Both the position numbers and the translations under genes were made by a program. 64,000 bases of DNA, from positions 221,021-285,020 of the forward strand of contig NZ_LSRE01000044.1 in the NCBI RefSeq assembly GCF_001575205.1, in the 5' to 3' direction. Origin of the DNA: Tsukamurella pseudospumae. GTDB taxonomy: Bacteria; Actinomycetota; Actinomycetes; Mycobacteriales; Mycobacteriaceae. The notes under the pieces are model-generated. The model saw only the letters and a program-made list of their open reading frames with translations. It did not search any database and was not told the DNA's origin. Shown here in pieces: positions 32,528 through 40,088 of the stretch (position 1 is its first letter; the number at the start of each line of letters is the position of its first letter).

Positions 32528-33190
32528 GTGTCCGAGACCACCCTCACCCGGGAATCCATCGTCGCCGAGGCGATCCGCCTCGCGGACGAGGGCGGCCTCG
32601 AGAAGGTCTCCATGCGCCGGATCGCCGACGCCCTCGGCACGGGCGCGATGTCGCTGTACCGCCACGTGCCCGACAAGGAATCACTGGTCCGGGAGATGGC
32701 CGCCGAAGTGGGTTCCGCGTACCCGTACCCCGAGGAGCTCCTCGGTGACCCGGATTGGCGCCGCCGCGTGCACATAGCCGCGGAGACGGACATGCAGCTC
32801 TACCTCCGTCACCCGTGGGTGCTGCTCGCGCACGCGGTGCCCCGCGCTGCCCTCTCCCGCTCCTCGGTGGCCTGCTTCGACTGGCTGGTCGAGGCCTTCA
32901 CGCACCTCGCGGGCGCGGTGGACGAGTCGGCGGGCCTCGCGCTGCTCGTCTGGAACCACGTCCAGGGGGCGGGGCTCGGTGCCGTCGGCCGGGTGCTCGT
33001 CGCGCCCGGATCCTCGCTCGACGGTGGCGGTTTCGTCGCCGGCCTCGCCGACAACCCGCTGGCCGACGACCTGCCGCGGCTGCGCGAGCTCGTCGCCGCC
33101 GATCGGCCTGAGCTGTGCGCGGCCATGCCGATGCTGCATTCCGGCATCGACGCCCTGTGCGAGGGCTTCGCCGCTCGCTACGCCCGCTGA
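32528..33190 (+). CDS. TetR-family regulator of the MFS exporter
   Basis: A 220-residue regulator close in plan to tetracycline-type repressors: the DNA-binding half (TRESIVAEAIRLADEGGLEKVSMRRIADALGTGAMSLYRHVPDKESLV) has the SLYRHV recognition helix typical of the TetR_C branch, and the C-terminal half is a helical ligand pocket. The GTG 32528 lies seven bases after AAAGG; a GTG two codons earlier is possible. It is divergent from the exporter and shares the paired operators. Confidence 0.9.
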   Translation: MSETTLTRESIVAEAIRLADEGGLEKVSMRRIADALGTGAMSLYRHVPDKESLVREMAAEVGSAYPYPEELLGDPDWRRRVHIAAETDMQLYLRHPWVLLAHAVPRAALSRSSVACFDWLVEAFTHLAGAVDESAGLALLVWNHVQGAGLGAVGRVLVAPGSSLDGGGFVAGLADNPLADDLPRLRELVAADRPELCAAMPMLHSGIDALCEGFAARYAR

Positions 33191-33280
33191 CCCGGCGCGC
33201 AACCCTCTGCCGCCCAACCTTCTGCCGCCGTTCAGGACGACGCCACCGCGGATTCAACCCGGTGGCCGAGCGTGTGGATC

Positions 33281-35086
33281 GTGAGCACAGCTACTCGTCG
33301 CGCCTTCCTCCGCGGGGCCGGGGCCGGCGGTATCGTCGCGGGCATGGGCCTGCTCCCGTCGTCCTTGACCGAGGCGCTGGCCCGGCCCGCGCCGTCCGGC
33401 GGCCTCGACGGGCTCGAGCACGTGATCCTCCTGATGCAGGAGAACCGCTCGTTCGACCACTACTACGGCACCCTGAGCGGCGTGCGCGGCTTCGGCGACC
33501 CGGCCGCGATCCGCCTGCGCTCGGGCCACTCCGTCTTCGAGCAACCCACCCGCTCGGGCCTGACGGTGCCGCCCTTCCCGGTCCGCAGCGCGGCGCACCG
33601 TCAGGGCATGGACGCGGAGAACATCGACGCCCTGGACCACACCTGGAAGGGCGGCCAGGCCGCGCTCGCCGGCGGTTGGCACGACGGCTGGATCGCGGCG
33701 AAGACCGACTCGACGATGGCCTACTACGACCGCGCGGACATCCCGTTCCACTACGCGCTGGCCGATGCGTTCACGATCTGCGACCACTACTACTGCAGCT
33801 CGCCCACGTCGACTTCGCCGAACCGGAACTTCTTCTTCTCCGGCACCACCGGATTCGAGCCGCGTACCGGTGAGCGCGCCGTCGAGAACACCGCCTACGA
33901 CCGCGGCCACCCCGGCTACGACTGGCCGTGCATCGGCGAGATCCTGCAGCGCGCGGGCGTGGACTGGCAGGTCTACCAGGAGTGGGACAACTTCACCGAC
34001 AACAACATCGAGTTCTTCCGTCGCTTCAAGACGGTCTCGCAGGAGGTGTTCCGCGACTTCGGGACCGAGATCGACGACTTCTACCAGGGCCTGCGGCGCC
34101 TGCCGGCGGACGAGGCGCACCGTCGTTCCGGCGAGGTGGACGCGCGCGCCCGGACGCTACCGCAACCGGACCGGGACCTGTTCTTCCGCGGGCTGCGCCG
34201 CACCGCCACAGGCACCCTCACCGACCGGATCGCCGCCGACATCGCTGCCGGGACCCTTCCCACGGTCAGCTACGTCGTCGCCTCCGAACGCGAGTCGGAG
34301 CACCCCAGCGGCTCCTCGCCGCGCGCCTCCGCGAACCTCGTCCACCGCATCCTCGACGCCCTCGGCCGCCACCCCGAGACCTGGCGGAAGACGGCGCTGT
34401 TCCTGCTCTACGACGAGAACGACGGCTACTTCGACCACGTCCCGCCGCCCCGCCCGCCGCGCGACAGCGCGGACGAGTGGGTCGGCGACCTGCCGCTCGG
34501 ACTCGGGAACCGGGTCCCGATGACCGTGGTTTCGCCGTGGACCGTCGGCGGGTACGTCGCGTCGGAGACCTTCGACCACACCTCCACGCTGCGCTTCCTG
34601 GAACGCTGGCTGGGCATCGAGGTCCCGTCGATCTCGCCGTGGCGACGCACCGTCTGCGGTGACCTCACCAGCGCTTTCGACTTCCGTGCCCCACAACCAC
34701 TTCCGGCCGCGGGGCGGCCGCAGCCGCAGCGTGCGCCGGCCCCGCGGTGGAAGCCGCACGCACCCGCCGTCGGTGTCCGGCCCGCGCAGGAGCCCGGGGT
34801 CCGGCCCGCACGGCTCGTGCCCTACGTCCCCGGGGCCACCGTCGTTCCCGGGCCCGACGGTGTCCGCCTGCGCCTGACCAACACGGGGTCGCGCAGCGCG
34901 CACTTCACGGTGTTCCCTTACCACGCACCGGATTCCGAGCCGCTGCACGCGGATGTGCTGGGGTCCGTCGAGCTGACCGTTCCCGGGCCCGCCGGGCGCT
35001 ACGACCTGCTGGTCCTCGGTCCGGCGGGGGAGCACTGGACCTTCGTCAGCGACGCCGGCGCGGGTCCGAACGCCGCTGCAGGATGA
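33281..35086 (+). CDS. Tat-exported phospholipase C (phosphoesterase family)
   Basis: A 601-residue non-haemolytic-type phospholipase C. A twin-arginine signal opens the protein (STATRRAFLRGAGAGG). The phosphoesterase domain carries the family metal and substrate motifs: HVILLMQENRSFDHYYGTLSGVRGF, DHTWKGGQ, CDHYYCSSPTSTSPNR, ASERESEHPS, YDENDGYFDHV and a late TFDHTSTLRF. A single C-terminal beta-domain (~110 residues) ends the protein. It would cleave phosphatidylcholine or phosphatidylethanolamine outside the cell, releasing phosphocholine or phosphoethanolamine. The start could be GTG 33272 or 33281; no clear ribosome-binding site. Its end overlaps the convergent MerR/HEAT gene by 41 bases. 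Confidence 0.9.
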   Translation: MSTATRRAFLRGAGAGGIVAGMGLLPSSLTEALARPAPSGGLDGLEHVILLMQENRSFDHYYGTLSGVRGFGDPAAIRLRSGHSVFEQPTRSGLTVPPFPVRSAAHRQGMDAENIDALDHTWKGGQAALAGGWHDGWIAAKTDSTMAYYDRADIPFHYALADAFTICDHYYCSSPTSTSPNRNFFFSGTTGFEPRTGERAVENTAYDRGHPGYDWPCIGEILQRAGVDWQVYQEWDNFTDNNIEFFRRFKTVSQEVFRDFGTEIDDFYQGLRRLPADEAHRRSGEVDARARTLPQPDRDLFFRGLRRTATGTLTDRIAADIAAGTLPTVSYVVASERESEHPSGSSPRASANLVHRILDALGRHPETWRKTALFLLYDENDGYFDHVPPPRPPRDSADEWVGDLPLGLGNRVPMTVVSPWTVGGYVASETFDHTSTLRFLERWLGIEVPSISPWRRTVCGDLTSAFDFRAPQPLPAAGRPQPQRAPAPRWKPHAPAVGVRPAQEPGVRPARLVPYVPGATVVPGPDGVRLRLTNTGSRSAHFTVFPYHAPDSEPLHADVLGSVELTVPGPAGRYDLLVLGPAGEHWTFVSDAGAGPNAAAG

Positions 35087-36047
35087 ACGACGCGGTGCCG
35101 GCGATCCGCGGATCGTCGTCGCCCGTGAGCCGGCGCAGCGCCGCCTCCGCGCCCGCAGAGGGGATCTCCGCGAGCGCCTGCACCGCGCGCTGGCGCACCG
35201 CGTAGTCCTCGGTCCCGTCGGCGATCGCGGCGAGCTCCGCGCTGATCGGCTCGTCGTCCGAACCGGCCGCCGCGATCGCGCCGAGCGCCTCCGCGGCGTC
35301 GACGTCCTTCTCGCCGTCGCGCACCATGCTCAGCAGCTGGGGCGCCGCCGCGCGATCGCCGCGCGTGCCCAGCGCGACCGCGGCGATCACCCGGACCGCG
35401 GCGTCCTCATGGTCGAGCGCCGCGCGGAGGGCGTCCTCCTGGCCGGGCACCTCGGCCAGGGCCTCGGCGGCGCGGCGGCGCACCGTCGGATCAGGGGAGG
35501 CGAGGGCGTCGACCAGCGGTGCCGCGTCGGGATCGTCCGCCTGCGCGAGGGCCCAGCGCAGGGCACCCGCCACATTCGTGCTCTCCTCCCGCAGCAGGGC
35601 CTCGGCGAGCGCGTCGACGGGGGCCCGACCGTCGGCCGTGAGCGCCGCGCGCTGTCGCGCGCCGGGGGAACCGGTGTCGAGCTCGGTGAGCAGGGCGACG
35701 ACGGACAGGACCCGGTCCCAGTCGGCCGCGCCCGCCGCCGCGACGTGCTGCAGCCGCTCCAGCAACTCCGTCTCGAGCCGGATCCGCTCCCGGCTCCGGG
35801 CGATCATGTCGGCGACGAGGCGGTCCGGCGCGAACGACGGATCGTCCAGGGCCCGGCCGATCTCCGCGAGCGAGAGGCCCAGCGAGCGCAGGCTCTCCAC
35901 GTGGAAGATCCGGCGGATGTCCTCCTCGGCGTACATCCGGTACCCCGAGGAGGACCGCGCAGACGGGCGGACCAGGCCCAACGCGTCGTAGTGCCGCAGC
36001 ATCCGTGCGCTCACGCCGGATCGTCGTGCCACGTCGCCGATCTGCAT
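35046..36047 (-). CDS. MerR regulator fused to HEAT repeats
   Basis: A 333-residue fusion. Residues 1-75 are a MerR DNA-binding domain (MQIGDVARRSGVSARMLRHYDALGLV ... SSGYRMYAEEDIRRIF), followed by a dimer helix to about residue 120. The rest is a run of HEAT-like helix pairs (LVDALASPDPTVRRRAAEALAEVPG; ALDHEDAAVRVIAAVALGTRGD; LRRLTGDDDPRIAGTASFIL). The usual MerR effector site is thus replaced by a protein-binding solenoid. It follows a second HEAT-repeat gene by 20 bases and is probably co-transcribed from the MerR-type promoter at 36733-36763. Confidence 0.85.
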   Translation of the reverse strand: MQIGDVARRSGVSARMLRHYDALGLVRPSARSSSGYRMYAEEDIRRIFHVESLRSLGLSLAEIGRALDDPSFAPDRLVADMIARSRERIRLETELLERLQHVAAAGAADWDRVLSVVALLTELDTGSPGARQRAALTADGRAPVDALAEALLREESTNVAGALRWALAQADDPDAAPLVDALASPDPTVRRRAAEALAEVPGQEDALRAALDHEDAAVRVIAAVALGTRGDRAAAPQLLSMVRDGEKDVDAAEALGAIAAAGSDDEPISAELAAIADGTEDYAVRQRAVQALAEIPSAGAEAALRRLTGDDDPRIAGTASFILQRRSDPRRRR

Positions 36048-36067
36048 CGCCCGCCTCCGCCCGCCGC

Positions 36068-36700
36068 TCACTCCGTCCGGCCGAGCGCCGCCACGCGCTG
36101 CGCCTCGTGCACCGATCCCGCGAACCCGGAGTCCGGGTCCTCGAGCAATCGGATCGTATCCGCGATGTGCTCGCGGACGGCGTCCGTCGCCGCGGGCGGG
36201 GACTCCAGCGCCGCCACGCCCTCGTCGCCGAGCCCGAGGATCGCGCGGCTCAGGCTGCGCCGGGTCTCCGCGTCGCCGCGCCCGAGCTGCCGGGCCAGGG
36301 CGAGAGCGGCGGACCGTCGGTCCTCCGTCCCGCCGGCCAGGGCGACGACGGTGCGCCACGCGGCCCTCGCGACCTCGTCGTCGGCGTCGGCGATCAGCCC
36401 GAGCACCGCGGGCCGTGCGGTCGCGGCCTCGGCGCCGCCGATCTTCGACAGCGAGTGCAGGGCCTGGCTGCGGGCCTGCGCGATCGGCGAGGTCAGCTCC
36501 GCGCGGAGCAGCGGTGCGGTCGTCGCGGCGGGCATCCGGGTCAGCGCCCAGGTGAGCATGTCGCGGACGAAGAAATCCGGCTCGACGGCGCACCGCGCCA
36601 CCAGCGCCGGGGCGATCGCGGGATCCGCGGCCGAGCCCGCGTCGAGCGCCGCGCGCAGGCGGATCGAGGGGTTCGTGTGGTCGAGCAGGTTCTGGGCCAT
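36068..36700 (-). CDS. HEAT-repeat protein
   Basis: A 210-residue all-helical protein of HEAT-type repeats (SIRLRAALDAGSAADPAIAPALVARC; FFVRDMLTWALTRMP; AQARSQALHSLSKIGG; EVARAAWRTVVALAGG). The start at 36700 is set by AAGGAGGT seven bases upstream. It precedes the MerR-HEAT gene on the same strand and probably shares its promoter. The pairing suggests that the free HEAT protein partners with, or titrates, the regulator; no enzymatic motif is visible. Confidence 0.75.
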   Translation of the reverse strand: MAQNLLDHTNPSIRLRAALDAGSAADPAIAPALVARCAVEPDFFVRDMLTWALTRMPAATTAPLLRAELTSPIAQARSQALHSLSKIGGAEAATARPAVLGLIADADDEVARAAWRTVVALAGGTEDRRSAALALARQLGRGDAETRRSLSRAILGLGDEGVAALESPPAATDAVREHIADTIRLLEDPDSGFAGSVHEAQRVAALGRTE

Positions 36701-36732
36701 CGGGGCCACCTCCTTCGTGCGTCGGTGGCTCG

Positions 36733-36763
36733 ATTGCAGACCTTGTCACAGTGTCAAGGTCAA
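36733..36763 (-). promoter_or_regulatory. MerR-type promoter with 19-bp spacer
   Basis: Leftward -35 TTGACC (36763-36758) and -10 TGCAAT (36738-36733) are separated by 19 bases. Across the spacer lies a 21-bp inverted repeat, ACCTTGTCAC-A-GTGTCAAGGT (36740-36760, one mismatch). This is the textbook arrangement for a MerR-activated promoter and drives the HEAT and MerR-HEAT genes. Confidence 0.85.
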
Positions 36764-36783
36764 GCCCTGCAGGTGAGACGGGG

Positions 36784-36809
36784 CGGGGAGGGCGCCGACG
36801 CCCTCCCCG
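36784..36809 (-). terminator. Hairpin terminator after the DUF1508 gene
   Basis: A perfect 11-bp stem (36784-36794 with 36799-36809) and a CCGA tetraloop lie six bases past the DUF1508 stop codon. No T-tract. Confidence 0.8.
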
Positions 36810-36815
36810 ACGCGA

Positions 36816-37001
36816 TCACTCCTTGTCGGCGTCGACCACCTTCGCGCCCTCGGCGGCGCGCTGCACGGCGGCGGCACCGTCGTGGGCGCCCTTGCGCGAG
36901 GCGTAGGCCTGGCCCGACGCCACGACCTCGCCGTTGCCGGCCTTGAGCCGGAACCGGAACTTGCCCGCGTTGTCCTCGTACACCTCGAACTTGCCTGCCA
37001 T
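36816..37001 (-). CDS. YegP-type DUF1508 small protein
   Basis: A 61-residue protein made of a single DUF1508 unit: MAGKFEVYEDNAGKFRFRLKAGNGEVVASGQAYASRKGAHDGAAAVQ, with the typical FRFRLKA strand and SRKGA turn. Escherichia coli YegP has two such units. Function unknown; the fold is a small alpha/beta. AAGGTG lies upstream of the start. It is followed by a strong terminator, so it is a single-gene transcript. Confidence 0.88.
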   Translation of the reverse strand: MAGKFEVYEDNAGKFRFRLKAGNGEVVASGQAYASRKGAHDGAAAVQRAAEGAKVVDADKE

Positions 37002-37208
37002 GGAATGCACCTTTCTCTGCGGAGATCCCCGTGGTGGGGCCGGATGCAGCCTAAGACGCGAGCGACGTCCGTGCGCGGTGAAATGTTCGACACGCCGAAC
37101 CACCAATCTGCGAGATCGCAACGCCCGGGATCAGTGAGCGCCCAGCCGCCGCCAAGGCGCATGGCTATCGTGGATTCCGACAACCGCGACGGAGGGTGAG
37201 AAGCGCAC

Positions 37209-38363
37209 ATGGGGATCATGGACAGGGTCCGCGGCGAGCTCGTCGACATCATCGAATGGCTCGACGACAGCAGGTCGACGATGGCGTGGCGCTTCCCGCG
37301 CTACAACAACGAGATCAAGAACGGCGCGCAGCTCATCGTGCGCGAGGGCCAGGAGGCGCTGTTCGTCTACCGCGGTCAGCTCGCCGACCGGTACGGACCC
37401 GGCAACTACCAGCTGGTCTCCGAGAACATGCCGATCATGTCCACGCTGCAGGGCTGGCCGCACGGCTTCAAGAGCCCGTTCCGCAGCGAGGTCTACTTCA
37501 TCAACAGCCGCCCCATCACCGACCTGCGGTGGGGAACGCCCAATCCGATCACGATCCGGGACAACGACTTCGGCATGGTCCAGGTGCGGGCGAACGGGCT
37601 GTGCGTGGTGCGCGTCGTCGACGCGCCCACCTTCCTGCGCCAAGTGATCGGCACCGACTCCAACGTCGACTCCGACGAGATCGCCGAGCTACTGCGCCGC
37701 ACCATCTCCACCGCCTTCTCGGAGATGCTCATCGAGACCGGCGTCGGCGCGATCGACCTGCAGGCCCGCCAGCGCGAGCTCGCCGCGAAGCTGCAGGAGT
37801 ACGTGCAGTCGAAGATCGCCCAGCAGTACGGCCTCGCCTGCGAGGCGATCGAGATGAACATCTCGCTGCCGGACGAGATCACCCAGGCCATGACCCGCGG
37901 CGTCGCGCGCGGCGTCGAGGAGAAGGGCTACTACGGCAACGTCGGCGACATGAACCGATTCCAACAGGGCAGGGCCGCGGACTCGATGCTCGGCGCCGCC
38001 ACCAACGAGGGCGGCGGGGGAGCCGGCCAGTTCATGGGCGCTGGCATGGGCATGGCGATGGGCCAGCAGTTCGCGCAGAACTTCCAGAACCAGCAGGGGC
38101 AGGGCGCCCAGCAGCAGGGTGCCGGACAGCAGGGTGCGGGGCAGCCCGGCCCGCCGCCGCTGCCGAACGTGCCGGCGTTCCACATCGAGAAGGACGGCCA
38201 GTCCGCCGGTCCGTTCCGGGTGGAGCAGCTCCGTGGGATGAATCTCACGCCGGACACGCTCGTCTGGGCGCCGTCGCTGTCCGAGTGGACGCCGGCGGGA
38301 CAGGTCCCGGCGCTCGCGTCGCTGTTCGGGCAGACCCCGCCGCCGCTGCCTCCCCGGGCGTAG
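37209..38363 (+). CDS. SPFH-domain protein with GYF-like C-terminus (YdjI/virion-core-like)
   Basis: A 384-residue protein. Residues ~20-245 are an SPFH (band 7) domain of the YdjI / 'virion core protein' kind (WRFPRYNNEIKNGAQLIVREGQEALFVYRGQ, NMPIMSTLQGWPHGFKSPFRSEVYF, SKIAQQYGLACEAIEMNISLP). A Gly/Gln/Met-rich linker (250-320) follows. The C-terminus (FHIEKDGQSAGPFRVEQLRGM ... VWAPSLSEWTPAGQVPAL) is a GYF_2-type peptide-binding domain. SPFH proteins form membrane-associated scaffolds; in Bacillus YdjI works with PspA and YdjG in envelope stress. It heads a three-gene operon with a zinc-ribbon membrane protein 2 bases downstream. Confidence 0.85.
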   Translation: MGIMDRVRGELVDIIEWLDDSRSTMAWRFPRYNNEIKNGAQLIVREGQEALFVYRGQLADRYGPGNYQLVSENMPIMSTLQGWPHGFKSPFRSEVYFINSRPITDLRWGTPNPITIRDNDFGMVQVRANGLCVVRVVDAPTFLRQVIGTDSNVDSDEIAELLRRTISTAFSEMLIETGVGAIDLQARQRELAAKLQEYVQSKIAQQYGLACEAIEMNISLPDEITQAMTRGVARGVEEKGYYGNVGDMNRFQQGRAADSMLGAATNEGGGGAGQFMGAGMGMAMGQQFAQNFQNQQGQGAQQQGAGQQGAGQPGPPPLPNVPAFHIEKDGQSAGPFRVEQLRGMNLTPDTLVWAPSLSEWTPAGQVPALASLFGQTPPPLPPRA

Positions 38364-38365
38364 CG

Positions 38366-39592
38366 ATGACGGTGCCGCCCCCGCTGCCCGGCCGGCAGCC
38401 CCCGCGCCCGCCCGAGCCGCCGCGCACCGTCGGGCCGGATCAGGCGCGACCCCGGCAACTGGTGCCAGGCGTGCCGTCGGCCAACGACCGGGAGATGCTG
38501 CAGGTCACCGAGCAGACCCGCACCTACCCGTGCGCGAACTGCGGCGACGCCCTGGTCTACGACCCGGCGATCGGCAAGCTGCGCTCGCCCAGCTGCGGCA
38601 GCACCTACCCCGTGCTGCTCGACACCAGCAAGGCGCTGCAGCTGCACCCGCTGGGTCCGACGATGAACGCCCTGTACGCACAGGCCCGGTCCGCGGCGCA
38701 GGTGCAGGTTGTCGACCATGAGGTGGTGTGCCAGAACTGCGGCGGTCACACGCTGTTCAGCGGCACCCTCACGGCCACCCGGTGCCCGTACTGCAACACC
38801 CCGATCCAGCGGACGGACGTGCAGGTCGCGCCCGCCCGGCTGCCGATCGACGGCATCCTGCCGCTCCGCGTCGGCGACGAGCAGGCGCGGCACAACATCG
38901 AGGCGTGGGTGAACAGCCGCTGGTTCGCGCCGCGCGAGTTCAAGAAGTACCGCGTCCTCGGGTCGTTCAGCAGCGTCTACCTCTCGTACTACAGCTACGA
39001 CGCCGAGGTCACCACCGACTATTCCGGCGCGCGCGGCACGCACCGCACGCGGCGTGACAGCGACGGCAACATCGAGACCTACACCGACTGGTGGCCCGTC
39101 AGCGGCCGGGTGCACGACAGCATCCGCCAACTCGCCGAGTCAGCCAACACGGGACTCGACTCCGAGCGGGTCCGCGAGCTCGAGCCCTGGCCCGCCGAGC
39201 AGGCCGTGACGTACACCCCCGAGTTCGTCGCCGGGCACCTCGCCCGGACCTACGACGGTGACGCGGCCCAGGTCTTCGAGGCCCAGGCGCGGCCCCGGAT
39301 CGAGGGCATCATCGAGAACACCGTGCGCCGCGACATCGGCGGCGACGAGCAGCGGGTCAGTCGGATGAACCCGGTGTACCAGTCGATCGACTTCCTCTAC
39401 CTGCTGATGCCGGTGTGGCTGCTGACCGTCACCTTCGCCGGAAAGCCCTTCCAGGTGTTCGTCAACGGTGTCACCGGCGAAGTGCAAGGTCAGCGCCCGT
39501 GGAGCGCGATCAAGATCGCCTCCGCGATCATCGCGGGCTTGCTGTTGATCGGGATCGCGGTGTACCTGTACATGCAGGTCCGCGGCGGGTAG
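38366..39592 (+). CDS. Zinc-ribbon membrane protein (YdjG-like)
   Basis: A 408-residue protein. It has a Pro-rich N-terminus and then two zinc-ribbon knuckle sets: CANCGDAL with a CGSTYP-type second half (the first Cys of that pair reads SPSCG, so one ligand is missing) and CQNCGGHT with RCPYCNTP (complete). A folded middle part is rich in Tyr/Trp. One or two membrane helices lie near the C-terminus (SIDFLYLLMPVWLLTVTF; IKIASAIIAGLLLIGIAVYLYMQV). It resembles Bacillus YdjG, the membrane receptor of the PspA-YdjGHI stress system. Start ATG 38366, two bases after the SPFH stop. Confidence 0.78.
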   Translation: MTVPPPLPGRQPPRPPEPPRTVGPDQARPRQLVPGVPSANDREMLQVTEQTRTYPCANCGDALVYDPAIGKLRSPSCGSTYPVLLDTSKALQLHPLGPTMNALYAQARSAAQVQVVDHEVVCQNCGGHTLFSGTLTATRCPYCNTPIQRTDVQVAPARLPIDGILPLRVGDEQARHNIEAWVNSRWFAPREFKKYRVLGSFSSVYLSYYSYDAEVTTDYSGARGTHRTRRDSDGNIETYTDWWPVSGRVHDSIRQLAESANTGLDSERVRELEPWPAEQAVTYTPEFVAGHLARTYDGDAAQVFEAQARPRIEGIIENTVRRDIGGDEQRVSRMNPVYQSIDFLYLLMPVWLLTVTFAGKPFQVFVNGVTGEVQGQRPWSAIKIASAIIAGLLLIGIAVYLYMQVRGG

Positions 39593-39619
39593 CCGCCGCG
39601 GCGGCGAGGAGGAACTCAC

Positions 39620-40048
39620 ATGTCGTGGATCATCGTTGTGCTGCTGGCGCTCGTCGTGCTGGCCGTGCTCGTGGCGACCGGATTCGCGATCGCGCTGGTC
39701 CGCAACAGTCGGCATCAGCAGCAGGCGGAGGCGGCGATGCCCTTCCCGTCGCGTGCCCCGCTGTCCTGGTCCGGTTCCCACGTGCCCGAGGCGCGGCTGC
39801 ACCGGCGCATCCGCAGGGCGCTGCGCGCCTTCGAACAGCCGGCGGGTGTGCTGTCGGCGGCGCAGCTGGACGCGCAGGTGACGCTGACCGTCAGCGCGCA
39901 GGAGATCGACGACCGGCTCGTGACGATCGCGGCGCTGCCCGAGGCGGAGAAGGCCTCGGCGCTGGAAACGGTCACTGCGGACGTCTCCGACCTGGAACGA
40001 CGCATAGCGGACACCGTCGTCGTGCGCCCACAGCTACCTCCCGGGTAG
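39620..40048 (+). CDS. Small membrane-anchored protein of the SPFH operon
   Basis: A 142-residue protein with one N-terminal membrane helix (residues 2-27) and a charged helical tail (RRIRRALRAFEQPAGVLSAAQLDAQVTL; ALPEAEKASALETVTADVSDLERRI) likely to be a coiled coil. GAGGAGGA upstream; third gene of the SPFH operon, 27 bases after the zinc-ribbon gene. Its role is unknown; context suggests a structural partner of the SPFH scaffold. Confidence 0.7.
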   Translation: MSWIIVVLLALVVLAVLVATGFAIALVRNSRHQQQAEAAMPFPSRAPLSWSGSHVPEARLHRRIRRALRAFEQPAGVLSAAQLDAQVTLTVSAQEIDDRLVTIAALPEAEKASALETVTADVSDLERRIADTVVVRPQLPPG

Positions 40049-40088
40049 GACGCAGCGATCGCCCAGACCGGCGCCCCACGCTGAGCGG

